A DNA stretch of 53,421 nt from Synechococcaceae cyanobacterium (lineage in GTDB: Bacteria > Cyanobacteriota > Cyanobacteriia > PCC-6307 > Cyanobiaceae), in assembly GCA_947378425.1 (NCBI GenBank), contig CANCJV010000028.1:1-53421 (forward strand). Direction: 5' to 3'. Below, one piece after another: positions 35,001 to 43,762 of the stretch (positions are counted from its first letter, which is position 1; every line of letters begins with the position of its first letter). The translations under genes were made by a program, and so were the position numbers. Below the pieces are notes generated by a model, which did not search any database, was not told the DNA's origin, and saw only the letters and a program-made list of their open reading frames with translations.

Positions 35001-36149
35001 GCCGATCGGCGCGCTCATCAGGGCCAGCACCTCGCTGCCGCAGCGGCTGCGCCAGCGGAACAGGCGATGGGGGAAGGGATTGGTGGCGTTCCAGGCCAGC
35101 TTGTGGGTGCAGAACCAGCGCACCCCGGTGGCCGCCGCCACGGCCGGCAGACCCGCGGCGAAGCCGAAGCTGTCGGGCAACCAGGCCAGGTTGTGGTCCC
35201 ATTCCGGGAAGGTCCGCCGGCTGTAGTGCTGCCCCTCCTGGAACTGGCGCAGCAGCGAGGCCGTGTCGATCAGCACGCAGTCGCTCTCGACCCAGGGGCC
35301 ATTGAGCGGCTCCCAGCGGCCGGCCCGCATCGCGGCGCGGATGCGCGCGAACAGGGCTGGCCGCTGAAGCTCCAGCCAGGCATAGAGGGCCGGGGTGGAA
35401 TGGCCGAAATGGAGCTGCGGGAAGCGCTCCATCAGATCCAGGGTGGAGACGAAGGTGCGCTCGGCCGCCCGCCAGGTGTCGGCCACCGGCCAGAGCCAGG
35501 CGAGATCGAGATGGGCATGGCCCAGCACCTGGACGGATCCGGCGGGGGCTCCCTCAGGCCAGCCCCGTTGCTGTCGCAGGGCCGCCAGGGCCGTCAGGGT
35601 GGGGGCCAGCAGGCCGTCGGGATCGCTGGGATCGAGCGGTTCGAGTTCCAGTCGGCTGTGGATCAGGGCGCCGTCGTCGTGGCAGGGACTGCGCAGAGCC
35701 ACTTCCAGCTGCACGGCTTCGCCGTTCCACCAGCGCTCGGGCAGGGGCCAGCGACAGGCGGTATCGAACAGATCGCCGCCGTGGATCAGTTCCGCGTCGA
35801 CGCGCAACTCCATCGCCTCGGCCCACCAGCGCAGACAGAGCCGTGCCACCGCCTTGCCGGGGCCCAGGGAGCGCCAGGGCTGCGGGCAGACCAGGGTCAA
35901 CCGCAGTCGCCGCCACTGGCCGCCCCGGGGCCAGATGATCAGGCCGCGGGCTGCCCAGTCGGGCCGATGGACCCGCCCCCAGGGATCCGCCAGGGCCGGC
36001 AGGGCGCCGGAATTCCCTTGCTGCCAGAGCCAGAGGGGCTGAAGATCGAGAGTCGGGTCCAAGGGCAAACGTGACTGAAACGTTTCAATCCAGGCGGGAA
36101 CGCACTGCTCCAGCCCCCCTGGCATCTTGGATGGCCATTCAAGCCCCAT
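32088..36149 (-). CDS. GH38 alpha-mannosidase with low-complexity insertions
   Basis: 1353 residues from ATG 36149 (ATG 36125 also possible); the frame extends upstream past psbI, so a longer start is unlikely. Catalytic features: zinc ligands in GHAHLDLAWLWP, nucleophile region GPWVESDCVLIDTASL, KRHNRSLERLLREAE and the late His in LLFQQFHDILPGTSIPEVF. C-terminal beta domains follow (LGNGLIEAVIGPAGL). It should hydrolyse alpha-mannosides, perhaps glycan from the cell's own surface or the surroundings; no signal peptide is seen. It is longer than common family members because of an Ala/Gly/Gln-rich insert (about 508-648), a Pro-rich insert (about 880-930) and a Pro/Ser/Ala-rich stretch near the C-terminus. 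It sits between psbN and psbI. Confidence 0.88.
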   Translation of the reverse strand: MGLEWPSKMPGGLEQCVPAWIETFQSRLPLDPTLDLQPLWLWQQGNSGALPALADPWGRVHRPDWAARGLIIWPRGGQWRRLRLTLVCPQPWRSLGPGKAVARLCLRWWAEAMELRVDAELIHGGDLFDTACRWPLPERWWNGEAVQLEVALRSPCHDDGALIHSRLELEPLDPSDPDGLLAPTLTALAALRQQRGWPEGAPAGSVQVLGHAHLDLAWLWPVADTWRAAERTFVSTLDLMERFPQLHFGHSTPALYAWLELQRPALFARIRAAMRAGRWEPLNGPWVESDCVLIDTASLLRQFQEGQHYSRRTFPEWDHNLAWLPDSFGFAAGLPAVAAATGVRWFCTHKLAWNATNPFPHRLFRWRSRCGSEVLALMSAPIGTDGDPLPIETYRLDWQRATGIADALWLPGVGDHGGGPTAEMLEQLALWQQQPQAVPQRHGTLRAYLGRLEPLAPRLPVWRDELYLELHRGCATSRPDQKRHNRSLERLLREAELARALLMAWNGTVAGSSAGPGQSAAGERSIAAVARAVADPPAVGGQSTGGGPAAGVSLIPGVSQSAAGARMSAVDRPADGSQTAVAEQTAGAGPRAVAGQKAVAGSQKAATGQTAAAGQSAVTGQAAVGDEAVVAARAAVAGPLAGAADPGSEAAIDWRPLLFQQFHDILPGTSIPEVFEQAEPQWRAARRRSRSQRDRDLQALLARADANAGARTAAPCPEPSPGTTAPEKELSASPSGDPPQKVRSHLAAAAWALPPLPNLSDGRPLSQEISNKASLLAVDRNSDPAQDRSTQAPGDQLWWLVQLQTLPAAGHTLRLPAGDWSLIQADGQESALPGQAAGEGGVWIQLPVPAGVAALALRRRAIPAALASASLEALPPERIWKAPPVEPLRPPAAAQPRQPQQRPPASVPTPSRQSPAAGQPLAATQFHQHLEPHQPVHLIGAEELGPDHWRLGNGLIEAVIGPAGLEQLVAGEGNSLLAAPLRWQRWADRGEFWDAWDLAADHRRHPLPWDWQGAPELVSAGPLAAQFRWRGIVGESPVRLELRLLAGSPWLELVLCQQWRQRHELLQLEIPLAGKAERWAADTSAGVIERPAVARTPREQARWEVPAISWAAAAGVAVLLDGPQGVSATADRLSVSLLRAPTWPDPGADNGWQRQRLGLMAAPAGWRQAQVPQQARRLREPLWLRPRQPPGTRSSGPHGAPSERSGSQPTGPRSPAGPFIPLLQDDLRLVGLRPTHAHASVAPTSATGPAADNPTGLACQDRSSAEPISVAPMAADQPTGEPFGGAADHAGIDLVLSVQNEGPCRRRLELGAHWQVLERLDGLDRPWASGEDHLALGPWQLAFWRIRRRPAPA
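34260..34600. repeat. Degenerate 18-21 bp repeats inside GH38 gene
   Basis: A run of about ten imperfect units such as gcccgcaacagcccttg and gctcagccacagctgtctg lies here. Most units are 18 or 21 bases, so the reading frame of the enzyme is kept and translates to AAAGQ / AVAGQ-type peptides between the catalytic and C-terminal parts. The units resemble those in the txlA-thyX intergenic region. Confidence 0.6.
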
Positions 36150-36225
36150 AGGATGATGCGGCTGCCGCTGGGTCCACCAGACCCCTCCCGGCCTCCTGTC
36201 ACTCCCTGTCACCTGCCGGACAGCC

Positions 36226-36345
36226 ATGCTCGCGCTCAAGATCTCGGTCTACTCGGTCGTTTTCTTCTTTATCGGGATCTTCGTGTTCGGCTTCCTGGCC
36301 AGCGATCCCAGCCGCACCCCGAGCCGCAAGGACCTCGAAGACTGA
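36226..36345 (+). CDS. psbI: Photosystem II reaction centre protein PsbI
   Basis: 39 residues from ATG 36226: [20 protein letters not shown] is the single membrane helix and [17 protein letters not shown] the conserved tail. Subunit at the D1/CP43 side of photosystem II. Too short to appear among long open frames; read directly. Divergent from the GH38 gene, 76 bp between starts. Confidence 0.97.
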   Translation: MLALKISVYSVVFFFIGIFVFGFLASDPSRTPSRKDLED

Positions 36346-36454
36346 ACAATTCCGCAACACGCTCCCGGCTCCAGCTGGGCAGTGGCGCCCATCACAACAA
36401 CCGGTCTGAACTGACCGCGACCCTGACGACCCACGTGGCAGGATCGCCGGCGAT

Positions 36455-39400
36455 GTGACCCATGCTTTCCGGTTTCCTGTGCTGCCTCCCCCCCGGACAG
36501 TTCTCAGGGCCACGACCGTCGCTGGACTCGCTCTGGCCGGAACCCTGGTGCTGTGGCCCCTGCCGGCGCGGGCCCAGGATTCCGATCAACAGGCGCCGCT
36601 GGCCCATGCGATCGCGCCGCCGCCACCTCTGCCTCCGCTGGACGGAGCCGCCACCCAGGCCCTGGCTCAGGCTCCGATCGGCAGCGGCCCGGACATCCCT
36701 CCCAGCCCCACGCGGCTGCCGGCCGATCTCAATCCCTTCGCCCCAGCTCCCAGCCCGCTGAATCCGGCCGGCTCCGCCGTCCCTGCGGTCCCCGCGGCAG
36801 CGGCAGCCACCGGCACCACCCGGCCATCAGCGAGCCCCACGCCGGCAGCCGGTGTCCTGACACCGGGTGTGCCGGTCGATCTGGAGCTGCGGGCCGATCA
36901 CCAGGGCTACGACGCTCAGATGCGTCGCTTCGTCAGCACCGGCCATGTCTCGGCCCGCCTGGCGGGCGCCCGGTTGCTGGCGGATCGGATCGAGATCGAC
37001 ACCGAATCCCGCACGCTCTACGCCTACGGCAGTGTTCGCCTGCAGCGGGGCATGCAGTACATGCAGGCCAGCCGGCTGCGCTACAGCCTGTTGGAGGGCA
37101 TGGGCGAGCTGGAGGACGTCTACGGCGTGCTCGATCTCGACGGCAGCGAAACTGACTTCAACCTGGCCTCGATGCCTTCGGTGCCGCTGACGCCGGCGGA
37201 GCCGATCGCCTGTCCGCCGACCTTGCCGGGCCCAGCCCAGTGGCATCCCTATCCCTGGGCGGTGACCACCTGGGCGGGCCAGATGTTCGCGGCCAACTTC
37301 GGCGACACCTTCATTTTCAAAGGCCGCCTGCGGCCGGAGTACCTCACCGGACTGGGTCTGGAGCGTCGCCTGATCGATGCCGGCCCCCTGGCCCTGGAGC
37401 TGGATGCCAACCTGCTCGGCCACCGTGCCGACCGCCAGCCCGGGGGTCCCTACAACCAAGCGGTGGCCTTTGCCGACACGCCCGCCCAGACCTTCGCCGA
37501 GGGGACCGTGGGTCTTGGTGGGCGCCTGTGGCTGCAGCCCTGGCTCAACCTCTATTTCGTCGAGGGCGTCAGCCTGCTGAGCCAGCCCAGCAACTACGAG
37601 AAGACCTTCCGTCAGAACTACTCCGTCTTCCTCAACTACCTGGCCTTCGAGGTCGAGGCTCTGGTCAGCCCCCAGTTGTCGGTCGTCGGTCGCATTCATC
37701 ACCGCTCCGGCGCCTATGGGGTCTATTTCGGTGTCAGTGAAGGCAGCAACGCCTACATGCTGGGCCTGCGCTATCGCCTCGGCCAGGCCAAACCCCTGGT
37801 GCCGCCCCTGGAGCTGCCCCCAGCCCAGGGTTGCCCAGGGGCACCGGAGCCCGGCCAGGAGCGACCGGAAAGCCTGGCGGAACAACTGCAGGTGGTGACG
37901 ATGGGCCCCAGGCGCCTGGCCCAGGCCCGGCCGACGGGCAGCAGTCCAGCCGCTACAGCTACCACCCCTGGCACGACCGTCAGCCCCCAGCCCGCCAGCC
38001 GCCAGGGGGTCTGGGCCGCGGCCCGGCAACAGGAGCGGGACCGTCGGGCGGCGATCGCCGCCCTCGATCAGCGCGTCACCGCCGTGCAGTTCCAGCAGAG
38101 CCTGGTGGCCGAACGGCGCCGGGGCTTCCCCAATGCCTCCCTCTCCACCGATGCCGCCAACAACTACGGCGGGATCCGGCCGAGCCAGCTCAACAGTCTC
38201 TCCACCTCCAGCAACAAGCAGCTGGTGCGCGGCACCATCAGCCGCTGGCGCTTCCAGGCCCGGCGCCTGCGCATCACGCCCACCACGCTCAGCGGCGATC
38301 GCGTCGGCTTCAGCAACGACCCCTTCACCCCCGCCCAGTCGTGGCTGGATTCGGAGAACGTGGTGGCCACACTGCAGCCGAATGGCGACACGGTGATCAA
38401 GGCCTCCCGCAATCGCCTGCGGCTGGAGGATCGCCTGCCGATCTCGGTGACCCGCAGCACCACGATCAAAAAGCAGGAGGAGGTCGATAACCGCCTGGTG
38501 TTCAGCTACGACAAAGACGACCGCGACGGGTACTACACGGGTTACAAGATTCCGATCGCCTTCGGCTCCCAGGGCACCACCAGGCTGGTGCTGGAACCCC
38601 AGTTCCTGCTGCAGCGGGCCATCAATGGCAGCACCGAGGTCTACCCCCTGCCCGGCCAGCCGGTGCAATCTGCCGGGGTGTATCAACCGGCCACCAGCAG
38701 TGACCTGTTCGGCCTTCAGGCCAAGTTGACGGGGCCGCTGCTGGGCTTCAACAGCAGCGCCCAGCTGGAGATGTCCACCTTCAACCCGGAAAACATCCCC
38801 GATGGCACCCGCAGCTGGGGTGATCTCTCCCGCAACATCCATCTGCCCCTGCTGGGGGATGCCACCGCCCGGCTGTTCGGGGCCTATCGCTATCGCACCT
38901 GGAACGGCACCCTCGGCGAGCAGGACATCTACACCGCCTACGGCCTGTCCTTCGACGACACCGGAGTGCTGCCCACCTGGGGCCGACTGAGCAGCAGCTA
39001 CTACTGGCGGGCCGGTGTCGGTAACTACCAGAGCAACCCTTACCAGAGCACCAATCTCAACGATCTCTGGCGGGCCAATGCCATCGGCTCCTTCAACCTC
39101 AGCTACAGCCTCTGGAGGGGCAAGCCGGCCGCGCTCACCGTCGACAAGGCCTTCCTGAACACCGCCCAACCGGTGATCCCCGGCTTGAGCCTCAACGCCA
39201 ATGTGCTCGGCACCATGGCGTATTACGGCGATGGCACCAACCAGAACACCATCGGCCTCTCCGGTGGCCCCACCCTCACCCTGGGCCACTTCGTGCGCCC
39301 CTTCCTCGATTTCACCCAGCTCACGATCACCGGCGGCGGCACCCTCAAGCAGGGCATCAGCCCCCTGAGCTTCGATCGGGCGGTGGACCTCAACACCCTC

Positions 39401-39682
39401 GGCATCGGTCTGACCCAGCAACTGGTGGGTCCGCTGGTGTTCAGCGGCGGCATCGGCCTGAACGTCGATCCCAACTCACCGAACTACGGCGACGTCACCG
39501 GCTCCTACCTGGAGCTGCGCTGGCAGCGGCGTTCCTATGAGATCGGTCTTTTCTATAGCCCCTACGACGGCCTCGGCGGCCTGCGCATCAAACTCAACGA
39601 CTTCAACTTCAAGGGCACGGGACGCCCCTTCGTTCCCAACACCTACAACCCCAGCCAGGCCATCTTGAACCGCCCGTTCTGA
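36455..39682 (+). CDS. DUF3769 OstA/LptD-like outer-membrane protein
   Basis: 1075 residues from GTG 36455. Signal peptide (TTVAGLALAGTLVLWPLPARA, cleavage near ARAQ), Pro-rich spacer, then an OstA/LptA-like jelly-roll (DLELRADHQGYDAQMRRFVSTGHVSARLAGARLLADRIEID) and a long C-terminal part with alternating beta strands characteristic of LptD-like barrels, ending in a terminal Phe (ILNRPF), the usual last residue of beta-barrel proteins. Probably delivers lipopolysaccharide or another glycolipid to the outer leaflet. Conserved between psbI and leuD in relatives, as I recall. A central coiled stretch (about 505-560) carries Arg/Gln-rich sequence. Confidence 0.85.
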   Translation: MTHAFRFPVLPPPRTVLRATTVAGLALAGTLVLWPLPARAQDSDQQAPLAHAIAPPPPLPPLDGAATQALAQAPIGSGPDIPPSPTRLPADLNPFAPAPSPLNPAGSAVPAVPAAAAATGTTRPSASPTPAAGVLTPGVPVDLELRADHQGYDAQMRRFVSTGHVSARLAGARLLADRIEIDTESRTLYAYGSVRLQRGMQYMQASRLRYSLLEGMGELEDVYGVLDLDGSETDFNLASMPSVPLTPAEPIACPPTLPGPAQWHPYPWAVTTWAGQMFAANFGDTFIFKGRLRPEYLTGLGLERRLIDAGPLALELDANLLGHRADRQPGGPYNQAVAFADTPAQTFAEGTVGLGGRLWLQPWLNLYFVEGVSLLSQPSNYEKTFRQNYSVFLNYLAFEVEALVSPQLSVVGRIHHRSGAYGVYFGVSEGSNAYMLGLRYRLGQAKPLVPPLELPPAQGCPGAPEPGQERPESLAEQLQVVTMGPRRLAQARPTGSSPAATATTPGTTVSPQPASRQGVWAAARQQERDRRAAIAALDQRVTAVQFQQSLVAERRRGFPNASLSTDAANNYGGIRPSQLNSLSTSSNKQLVRGTISRWRFQARRLRITPTTLSGDRVGFSNDPFTPAQSWLDSENVVATLQPNGDTVIKASRNRLRLEDRLPISVTRSTTIKKQEEVDNRLVFSYDKDDRDGYYTGYKIPIAFGSQGTTRLVLEPQFLLQRAINGSTEVYPLPGQPVQSAGVYQPATSSDLFGLQAKLTGPLLGFNSSAQLEMSTFNPENIPDGTRSWGDLSRNIHLPLLGDATARLFGAYRYRTWNGTLGEQDIYTAYGLSFDDTGVLPTWGRLSSSYYWRAGVGNYQSNPYQSTNLNDLWRANAIGSFNLSYSLWRGKPAALTVDKAFLNTAQPVIPGLSLNANVLGTMAYYGDGTNQNTIGLSGGPTLTLGHFVRPFLDFTQLTITGGGTLKQGISPLSFDRAVDLNTLGIGLTQQLVGPLVFSGGIGLNVDPNSPNYGDVTGSYLELRWQRRSYEIGLFYSPYDGLGGLRIKLNDFNFKGTGRPFVPNTYNPSQAILNRPF

Positions 39683-39716
39683 GCGGCTCCCGCCTGGCCA
39701 TCAAGCCAGTGGTCGC

Positions 39717-40388
39717 TCAGCTGGCTTCGGTGCCAAAGCCGCTCAGATAGGGAAGCCTGGCCGCGGTGCGCCTGAGTTCGGCGTCGTGGGCCACGAGTTG
39801 GCCGGTGCCGTCCCACTGGCCACTCACCAACATGCGATGGGGCCCCTGGGCCAGGCTGAAGGGCCAGCTTTGCTCCCCAGGAGCAGCCGGGCTGCCCAGC
39901 AGGCTCACCTGAAGCGCCTCGAGATCGAGCACCAGCTCAGCGGCGCGATCGGCGGCGATGGCCTGCTGCAGCGCCACGACCTCGTCATGGCCGGCGGTGA
40001 GGCAGGGGATGCCCATCGCCAGGCAATTGCCAAAGAAGATCTCCGAGTAGCTCTCGCCGATCAGGGCCCGGATCCCCCAGCGCATCAGCGCCTGGGGGGC
40101 GTGTTCGCGGCTGGAGCCACAGCCGAAGTTGCGATTGACCACCAGGATCGTGGCGCTCTGATGCTCGGGGTGATCAAAGGGATGGTCGCCGGCCAGCTCG
40201 GCGCGATCATCGGCGAAGGCACCGGTGGCCAGTCCTTCAAAGCTGACGCACTTGAGGAAGCGGGCCGGGATGATCCGGTCGGTGTCGATGTCGTCGCCGA
40301 CCACGGCCACCGCCTGGCCGCGGCAGAGGCGGATGGCTCCGACAGGGAACGGGGCGGAGCCGGTTGGGGTGCTCGAGGCGGAGCTCAT
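39717..40388 (-). CDS. leuD: 3-isopropylmalate dehydratase small subunit
   Basis: 223 residues. GDDIDTDRIIPARFLKCVSF is the swivel-domain start and FGCGSSREHAPQALMRWGIRALIGESYSEIFFGNCLAMGIPCL the active-site loop with SREH. Together with LeuC it isomerises 2-isopropylmalate to 3-isopropylmalate in leucine synthesis. It follows leuC on the minus strand after 65 bp. A short Ser/Thr/Pro N-terminal addition is present. Confidence 0.95.
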   Translation of the reverse strand: MSSASSTPTGSAPFPVGAIRLCRGQAVAVVGDDIDTDRIIPARFLKCVSFEGLATGAFADDRAELAGDHPFDHPEHQSATILVVNRNFGCGSSREHAPQALMRWGIRALIGESYSEIFFGNCLAMGIPCLTAGHDEVVALQQAIAADRAAELVLDLEALQVSLLGSPAAPGEQSWPFSLAQGPHRMLVSGQWDGTGQLVAHDAELRRTAARLPYLSGFGTEAS

Positions 40389-40453
40389 CGGAGTGGGGAG
40401 GGCAAAGGGCGCATCGGAGCGGGGCTGGCACCCAGCTCAAGGGGGGCAGCGAA

Positions 40454-41911
40454 TCAGCCGGGAGTGCCCATGACCGCCGGGCGACTGGCGCCAGCAGCGG
40501 CGGGCGTGGCCAGCAGCTCACGGACATCGACCACATGGCCGGCAACGGCGGCGGCCGCCACCATCGCCGGGCTCATCAACAGGGTGCGGCCACTGGCGGA
40601 GCCCTGGCGACCCTTGAAGTTGCGGTTGGAGGAGCTGGCGCTGATCTGGCGGCCCTCAAGGCGGTCGGGGTTCATGGCGAGGCACATCGAACAGCCCGGT
40701 TCGCGCCATTCGAAGCCGGCGGCACGGAACACCGCATCAAGGCCCTCGGCTTCGGCGGCGGCGGCCACCTGCTCCGATCCCGGCACCACGAACGCCTTGA
40801 TGCCCGCGGCCACCTGGCGGCCTTGGGCCACGGCGGCTGCCGCCCGCAGATCGCTGAGGCGGCCGTTGGTGCAGCTGCCGATGAAGCAGACATCCACCGG
40901 CACGCCGGCAATCGGCACCCCCGGCTGCAGATCCATGTAGCGATAGGCCTCCTCGGCGATCGGTCGCTCGTCGGGATGGAGCTGCTCGGCGATCGGCACG
41001 GTCTCGTCGACACCGATCCCCTGGCCCGGGGTGATGCCCCAGGTGACGGTGGGCGCAATCCCGGTGGCATCGAACACCACCTCATCGTCGAAAACGGCCT
41101 CAGGGCCACTGGCCAGGGAGCGCCACCATTCCACGGCGCGGGCCCAGGCCTCACCCACCGGCGCCTGGGGCCGTCCCTGCAGGTAAGCGAAGGTGGTGGC
41201 GTCGGGGTTCACATAGCCGCAGCGAGCGCCGCCCTCGATCGCCATGTTGCAGAGGGTCATGCGCTCCTCCATCGAGAGCGCCTCGATCGTTTCACCGGCG
41301 AACTCGTAGGCGTAGCCCACCCCCCCCTTGACTCCGAGCACCCGGATGATGTGCAGGATCAGATCCTTGGCGGAGACGCCGCTCTGCAGGGCGCCCTCCA
41401 CCCGGATGCGACGCACCTTGAGCTTGTTCATCGCCAGGCTCTGGCTGGCGAGCACATCACGCACCTGGCTGGTGCCGATGCCGAAGGCGATGGCGCCGAA
41501 GGCCCCGTGGGTGGAGGTGTGGGAATCCCCGCAGGCCACCGTCATGCCGGGCTGGGTGAGCCCGAGTTCCGGGGCGATCACGTGCACGATCCCCTGGCGG
41601 CCGCTGCCGAGGCCGTGCAGGGTGATGCCGTGCTCAGCGCAGTTGCGCTCCAGGGTGACCAGCATCTCCTCGGCCAGCGGATCGGCGAAGGGCCGTGCCT
41701 GGGAGGTGGTGGGCACGATGTGATCCACCGTGGCCACGGTGCGCTCGGGATGGCGCACCCCCAGGCCCAGATCGCGCAGGGCGGAAAAGGCCTGGGGACT
41801 GGTCACCTCATGGATGAGGTGCAGGCCGATGAACAGCTGGGTGGCACCGCCGGGCAGTTCGGCAACCCGGTGCAGCTCCCAGACCTTGTCGTAGAGGGTG
41901 CCGGCGCTCAC
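40454..41911 (-). CDS. leuC: 3-isopropylmalate dehydratase large subunit
   Basis: 485 residues from a [13 protein letters not shown] opens the aconitase fold; [40 protein letters not shown] and [11 protein letters not shown] supply the three cysteines that hold the 4Fe-4S cluster. [10 protein letters not shown] near the C-terminus is also typical. Partner of leuD in the leucine pathway. Confidence 0.96.
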   Translation of the reverse strand: MSAGTLYDKVWELHRVAELPGGATQLFIGLHLIHEVTSPQAFSALRDLGLGVRHPERTVATVDHIVPTTSQARPFADPLAEEMLVTLERNCAEHGITLHGLGSGRQGIVHVIAPELGLTQPGMTVACGDSHTSTHGAFGAIAFGIGTSQVRDVLASQSLAMNKLKVRRIRVEGALQSGVSAKDLILHIIRVLGVKGGVGYAYEFAGETIEALSMEERMTLCNMAIEGGARCGYVNPDATTFAYLQGRPQAPVGEAWARAVEWWRSLASGPEAVFDDEVVFDATGIAPTVTWGITPGQGIGVDETVPIAEQLHPDERPIAEEAYRYMDLQPGVPIAGVPVDVCFIGSCTNGRLSDLRAAAAVAQGRQVAAGIKAFVVPGSEQVAAAAEAEGLDAVFRAAGFEWREPGCSMCLAMNPDRLEGRQISASSSNRNFKGRQGSASGRTLLMSPAMVAAAAVAGHVVDVRELLATPAAAGASRPAVMGTPG

Positions 41912-41972
41912 CGTGGCTCCGCAGGGGATGAATCACCCTAAAACGGGAGCTCACGGCGTCGGATGGCGGCCT

Positions 41973-42935
41973 TCAGGCCCCGTTGACCACATGGATCGGC
42001 CGGCCCGCCAGCAGGGCCGCGACATTGCGGGCGCTGACGGCCAGCAGGCGCTGACGGGCCGCCTGGGTGGCCCAGGCCACATGGGGCGTGATCAGACAGT
42101 TGGGGGCGCTGAGCAACGGGTTGTCGGCCCGGGGCGGCTCCAGGCAGAGCACATCGAGGCCGGCACCGCCGAGCTGGCCACTGGCCAGGGCCGCCGCCAG
42201 ATCGACCTCGTTGATCAGGGCACCGCGGCCGGTGTTGATCAGCAGGGCGCCGGGTTTCATCCGCTGCAGCCGCTCAGCGTCGATCAGGCCCTGGGTCGCG
42301 GCGGTGAGGGGACAGTGCAGGCTGATCACGTCGCTCTCCCGCAGCAGGTGATCGAGCTGCACCGACGCCGGATCGGGGCTGCGGCGATGGCTGAGCACCC
42401 GCATGCCGAAGGCCTCGGCGATGCGGCCGACGGCAGCACCGATGCGCCCCATCCCCACCACCCCGAGGGTCTGGCCGGCCAGCTCCACCAAGGGCTGATC
42501 CCAGTAGCAGAAATCGGTTCCTGCCGACCAGCGTCCCTGGCGCACCGAGGCCGCCAGGGCGCCGGTGTGGTTCGTGAGTTCCAGCAGCAGGGCGAACACG
42601 GCCTGGGCCACCGACAGGGTTCCGTACTCCGGCACGTTGCAGACCGGGAGTCCCAGGCGGCGGGCGGCCGCCGCATCGACCACATCAAACCCTGTGGCCA
42701 GCACCGCCACTCCCCGCAGACCGGCAGCCGCGGCCAGGCTGGCGGCATCGAGCCGGGTCTTGTTGGTGAGCACCACATCGGCCGCGGCGATGCGCTCCGC
42801 CACCTGCTCCGGCGCCGTGCGCTCGTGAACCGTCAGCTCCCCGAGGCGCTCCAGGAGCTCCCAGTCGAGATCGCCGGGATTGCTGGTGTAGCCATCGAGC
42901 ACCACCAGCCGCGGACGAGGGGAGGGGGAAGCCAT
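41973..42935 (-). CDS. D-2-hydroxyacid dehydrogenase
   Basis: 320 residues. The NAD-binding Rossmann motif is VVGMGRIGAAVGRIAEAFGM; catalytic residues are Arg in LINTGRGALINE, Glu in DVLCLEPP and His in ITPHVAWAT. The layout resembles glycerate or hydroxypyruvate reductase (HprA) used in photorespiratory glycolate recovery, but other hydroxyacids are possible. 61 bp upstream of leuC on the minus strand, so possibly cotranscribed. Confidence 0.88.
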   Translation of the reverse strand: MASPSPRPRLVVLDGYTSNPGDLDWELLERLGELTVHERTAPEQVAERIAAADVVLTNKTRLDAASLAAAAGLRGVAVLATGFDVVDAAAARRLGLPVCNVPEYGTLSVAQAVFALLLELTNHTGALAASVRQGRWSAGTDFCYWDQPLVELAGQTLGVVGMGRIGAAVGRIAEAFGMRVLSHRRSPDPASVQLDHLLRESDVISLHCPLTAATQGLIDAERLQRMKPGALLINTGRGALINEVDLAAALASGQLGGAGLDVLCLEPPRADNPLLSAPNCLITPHVAWATQAARQRLLAVSARNVAALLAGRPIHVVNGA

Positions 42936-42947
42936 GGCCGGCGGATC

Positions 42948-43199
42948 TCAGGAGGAGAACGGGAACGGAGCGGAGGCTGAGGGCTCGCGCCGGAACAGGC
43001 CGTCCAGGTAGTGGCGGGCCACGGAGCGATCCTGGCAGCCCTGCTGGAACAGGAAGCCCGCCAGTGCCGCCTGCATCAGCCGGTACTGATCCCACTGGGG
43101 ATGGATGCGGATGAACTCCGCCATCGCTTCAAACAGGTCCTGGGGCATCTGGTTTTCGATGCTGACGAACTGGGGGGAATGGTCGGGGATCTGGCTCAA
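42948..43199 (-). CDS. DUF2811 family protein
   Basis: 83 residues: FVSIENQMPQDLFEAMAEFI and HPQWDQYRLMQAALAGFLFQQG match the cyanobacterial DUF2811 pattern, a small helical protein of unknown role. It begins the minus-strand run with the hydroxyacid dehydrogenase (12 bp apart). Confidence 0.78.
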   Translation of the reverse strand: MSQIPDHSPQFVSIENQMPQDLFEAMAEFIRIHPQWDQYRLMQAALAGFLFQQGCQDRSVARHYLDGLFRREPSASAPFPFSS

Positions 43200-43762
43200 G
43201 CGGCGTCCTTCGCGATGTCGTCCCCATCACCCCACGGCGCCCCCCATCCCGTCAAAGCGGCCCCCGGGGTCGCCGTCCCATCGGACCCGCGGCTGGACCT
43301 GAGCCAGGCCAGGCCCTCAGACGCAGGGTGCTGGCGGCGCCCGCCGATGGGTCGCTCCGGTCCGCTGCGGTCAAGGGGAGAGGCCGTTTTCCCCAGAAGA
43401 AAGTGACAGTCCTGTCGGCGCCAGGGATTTTCCCTCTGCAAACCGGGGAAAACCTTGGGTGCCCTGTTGAAAACCCCAGAGGTGAAGCGGAAAACTCCAC
43501 CCGTCAGCATTGGTGATCGTTCGGCGGTCGGGCTGCAGGGATGCCGATCACCGCCAGCAGCCAGAAGGGCTGGCGGCGGAATCCGGCCGCCTCGATCCGG
43601 CCGCAGCGCCAGAACCTTCGGCTTGGTACTGAAGACGCAGCGGGGTGAACCCCCAAGCCAGGGGCGGCCATGCCGTGTCCTGGGGCCGCGGCATGGCCGC
43701 CAGCCCGATCAGCCTTGGCATCCGCAGAGCGCGGTCAGGCCAGGCGATCCGTGGGCGCCCCC
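43200..43762. other. Gene-free region with repeated GGGGAAAAC motifs
   Basis: 563 bases between DUF2811 and cinA. No gene is supported. At 43386-43498 the motif gttttcccc / ggggaaaac occurs about five times in both orientations (43386, 43425, 43445, 43468, 43488 approximately), and tttccc...gggaaa around 43427-43451 can form a hairpin. The rest is G/C-rich with only random frames. A promoter or leader for the DUF2811 operon may be here. Confidence 0.45.

Noticed and set aside
36827-39421. 864-codon open frame antisense to the DUF3769 gene
   Set aside because: Composition is that of a high-GC antisense shadow; the plus strand has signal peptide, OstA fold and terminal Phe.
40364-41941. Long plus-strand frame antisense to leuC
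   Set aside because: No motif; LeuC cysteine cluster on the opposite strand is complete.
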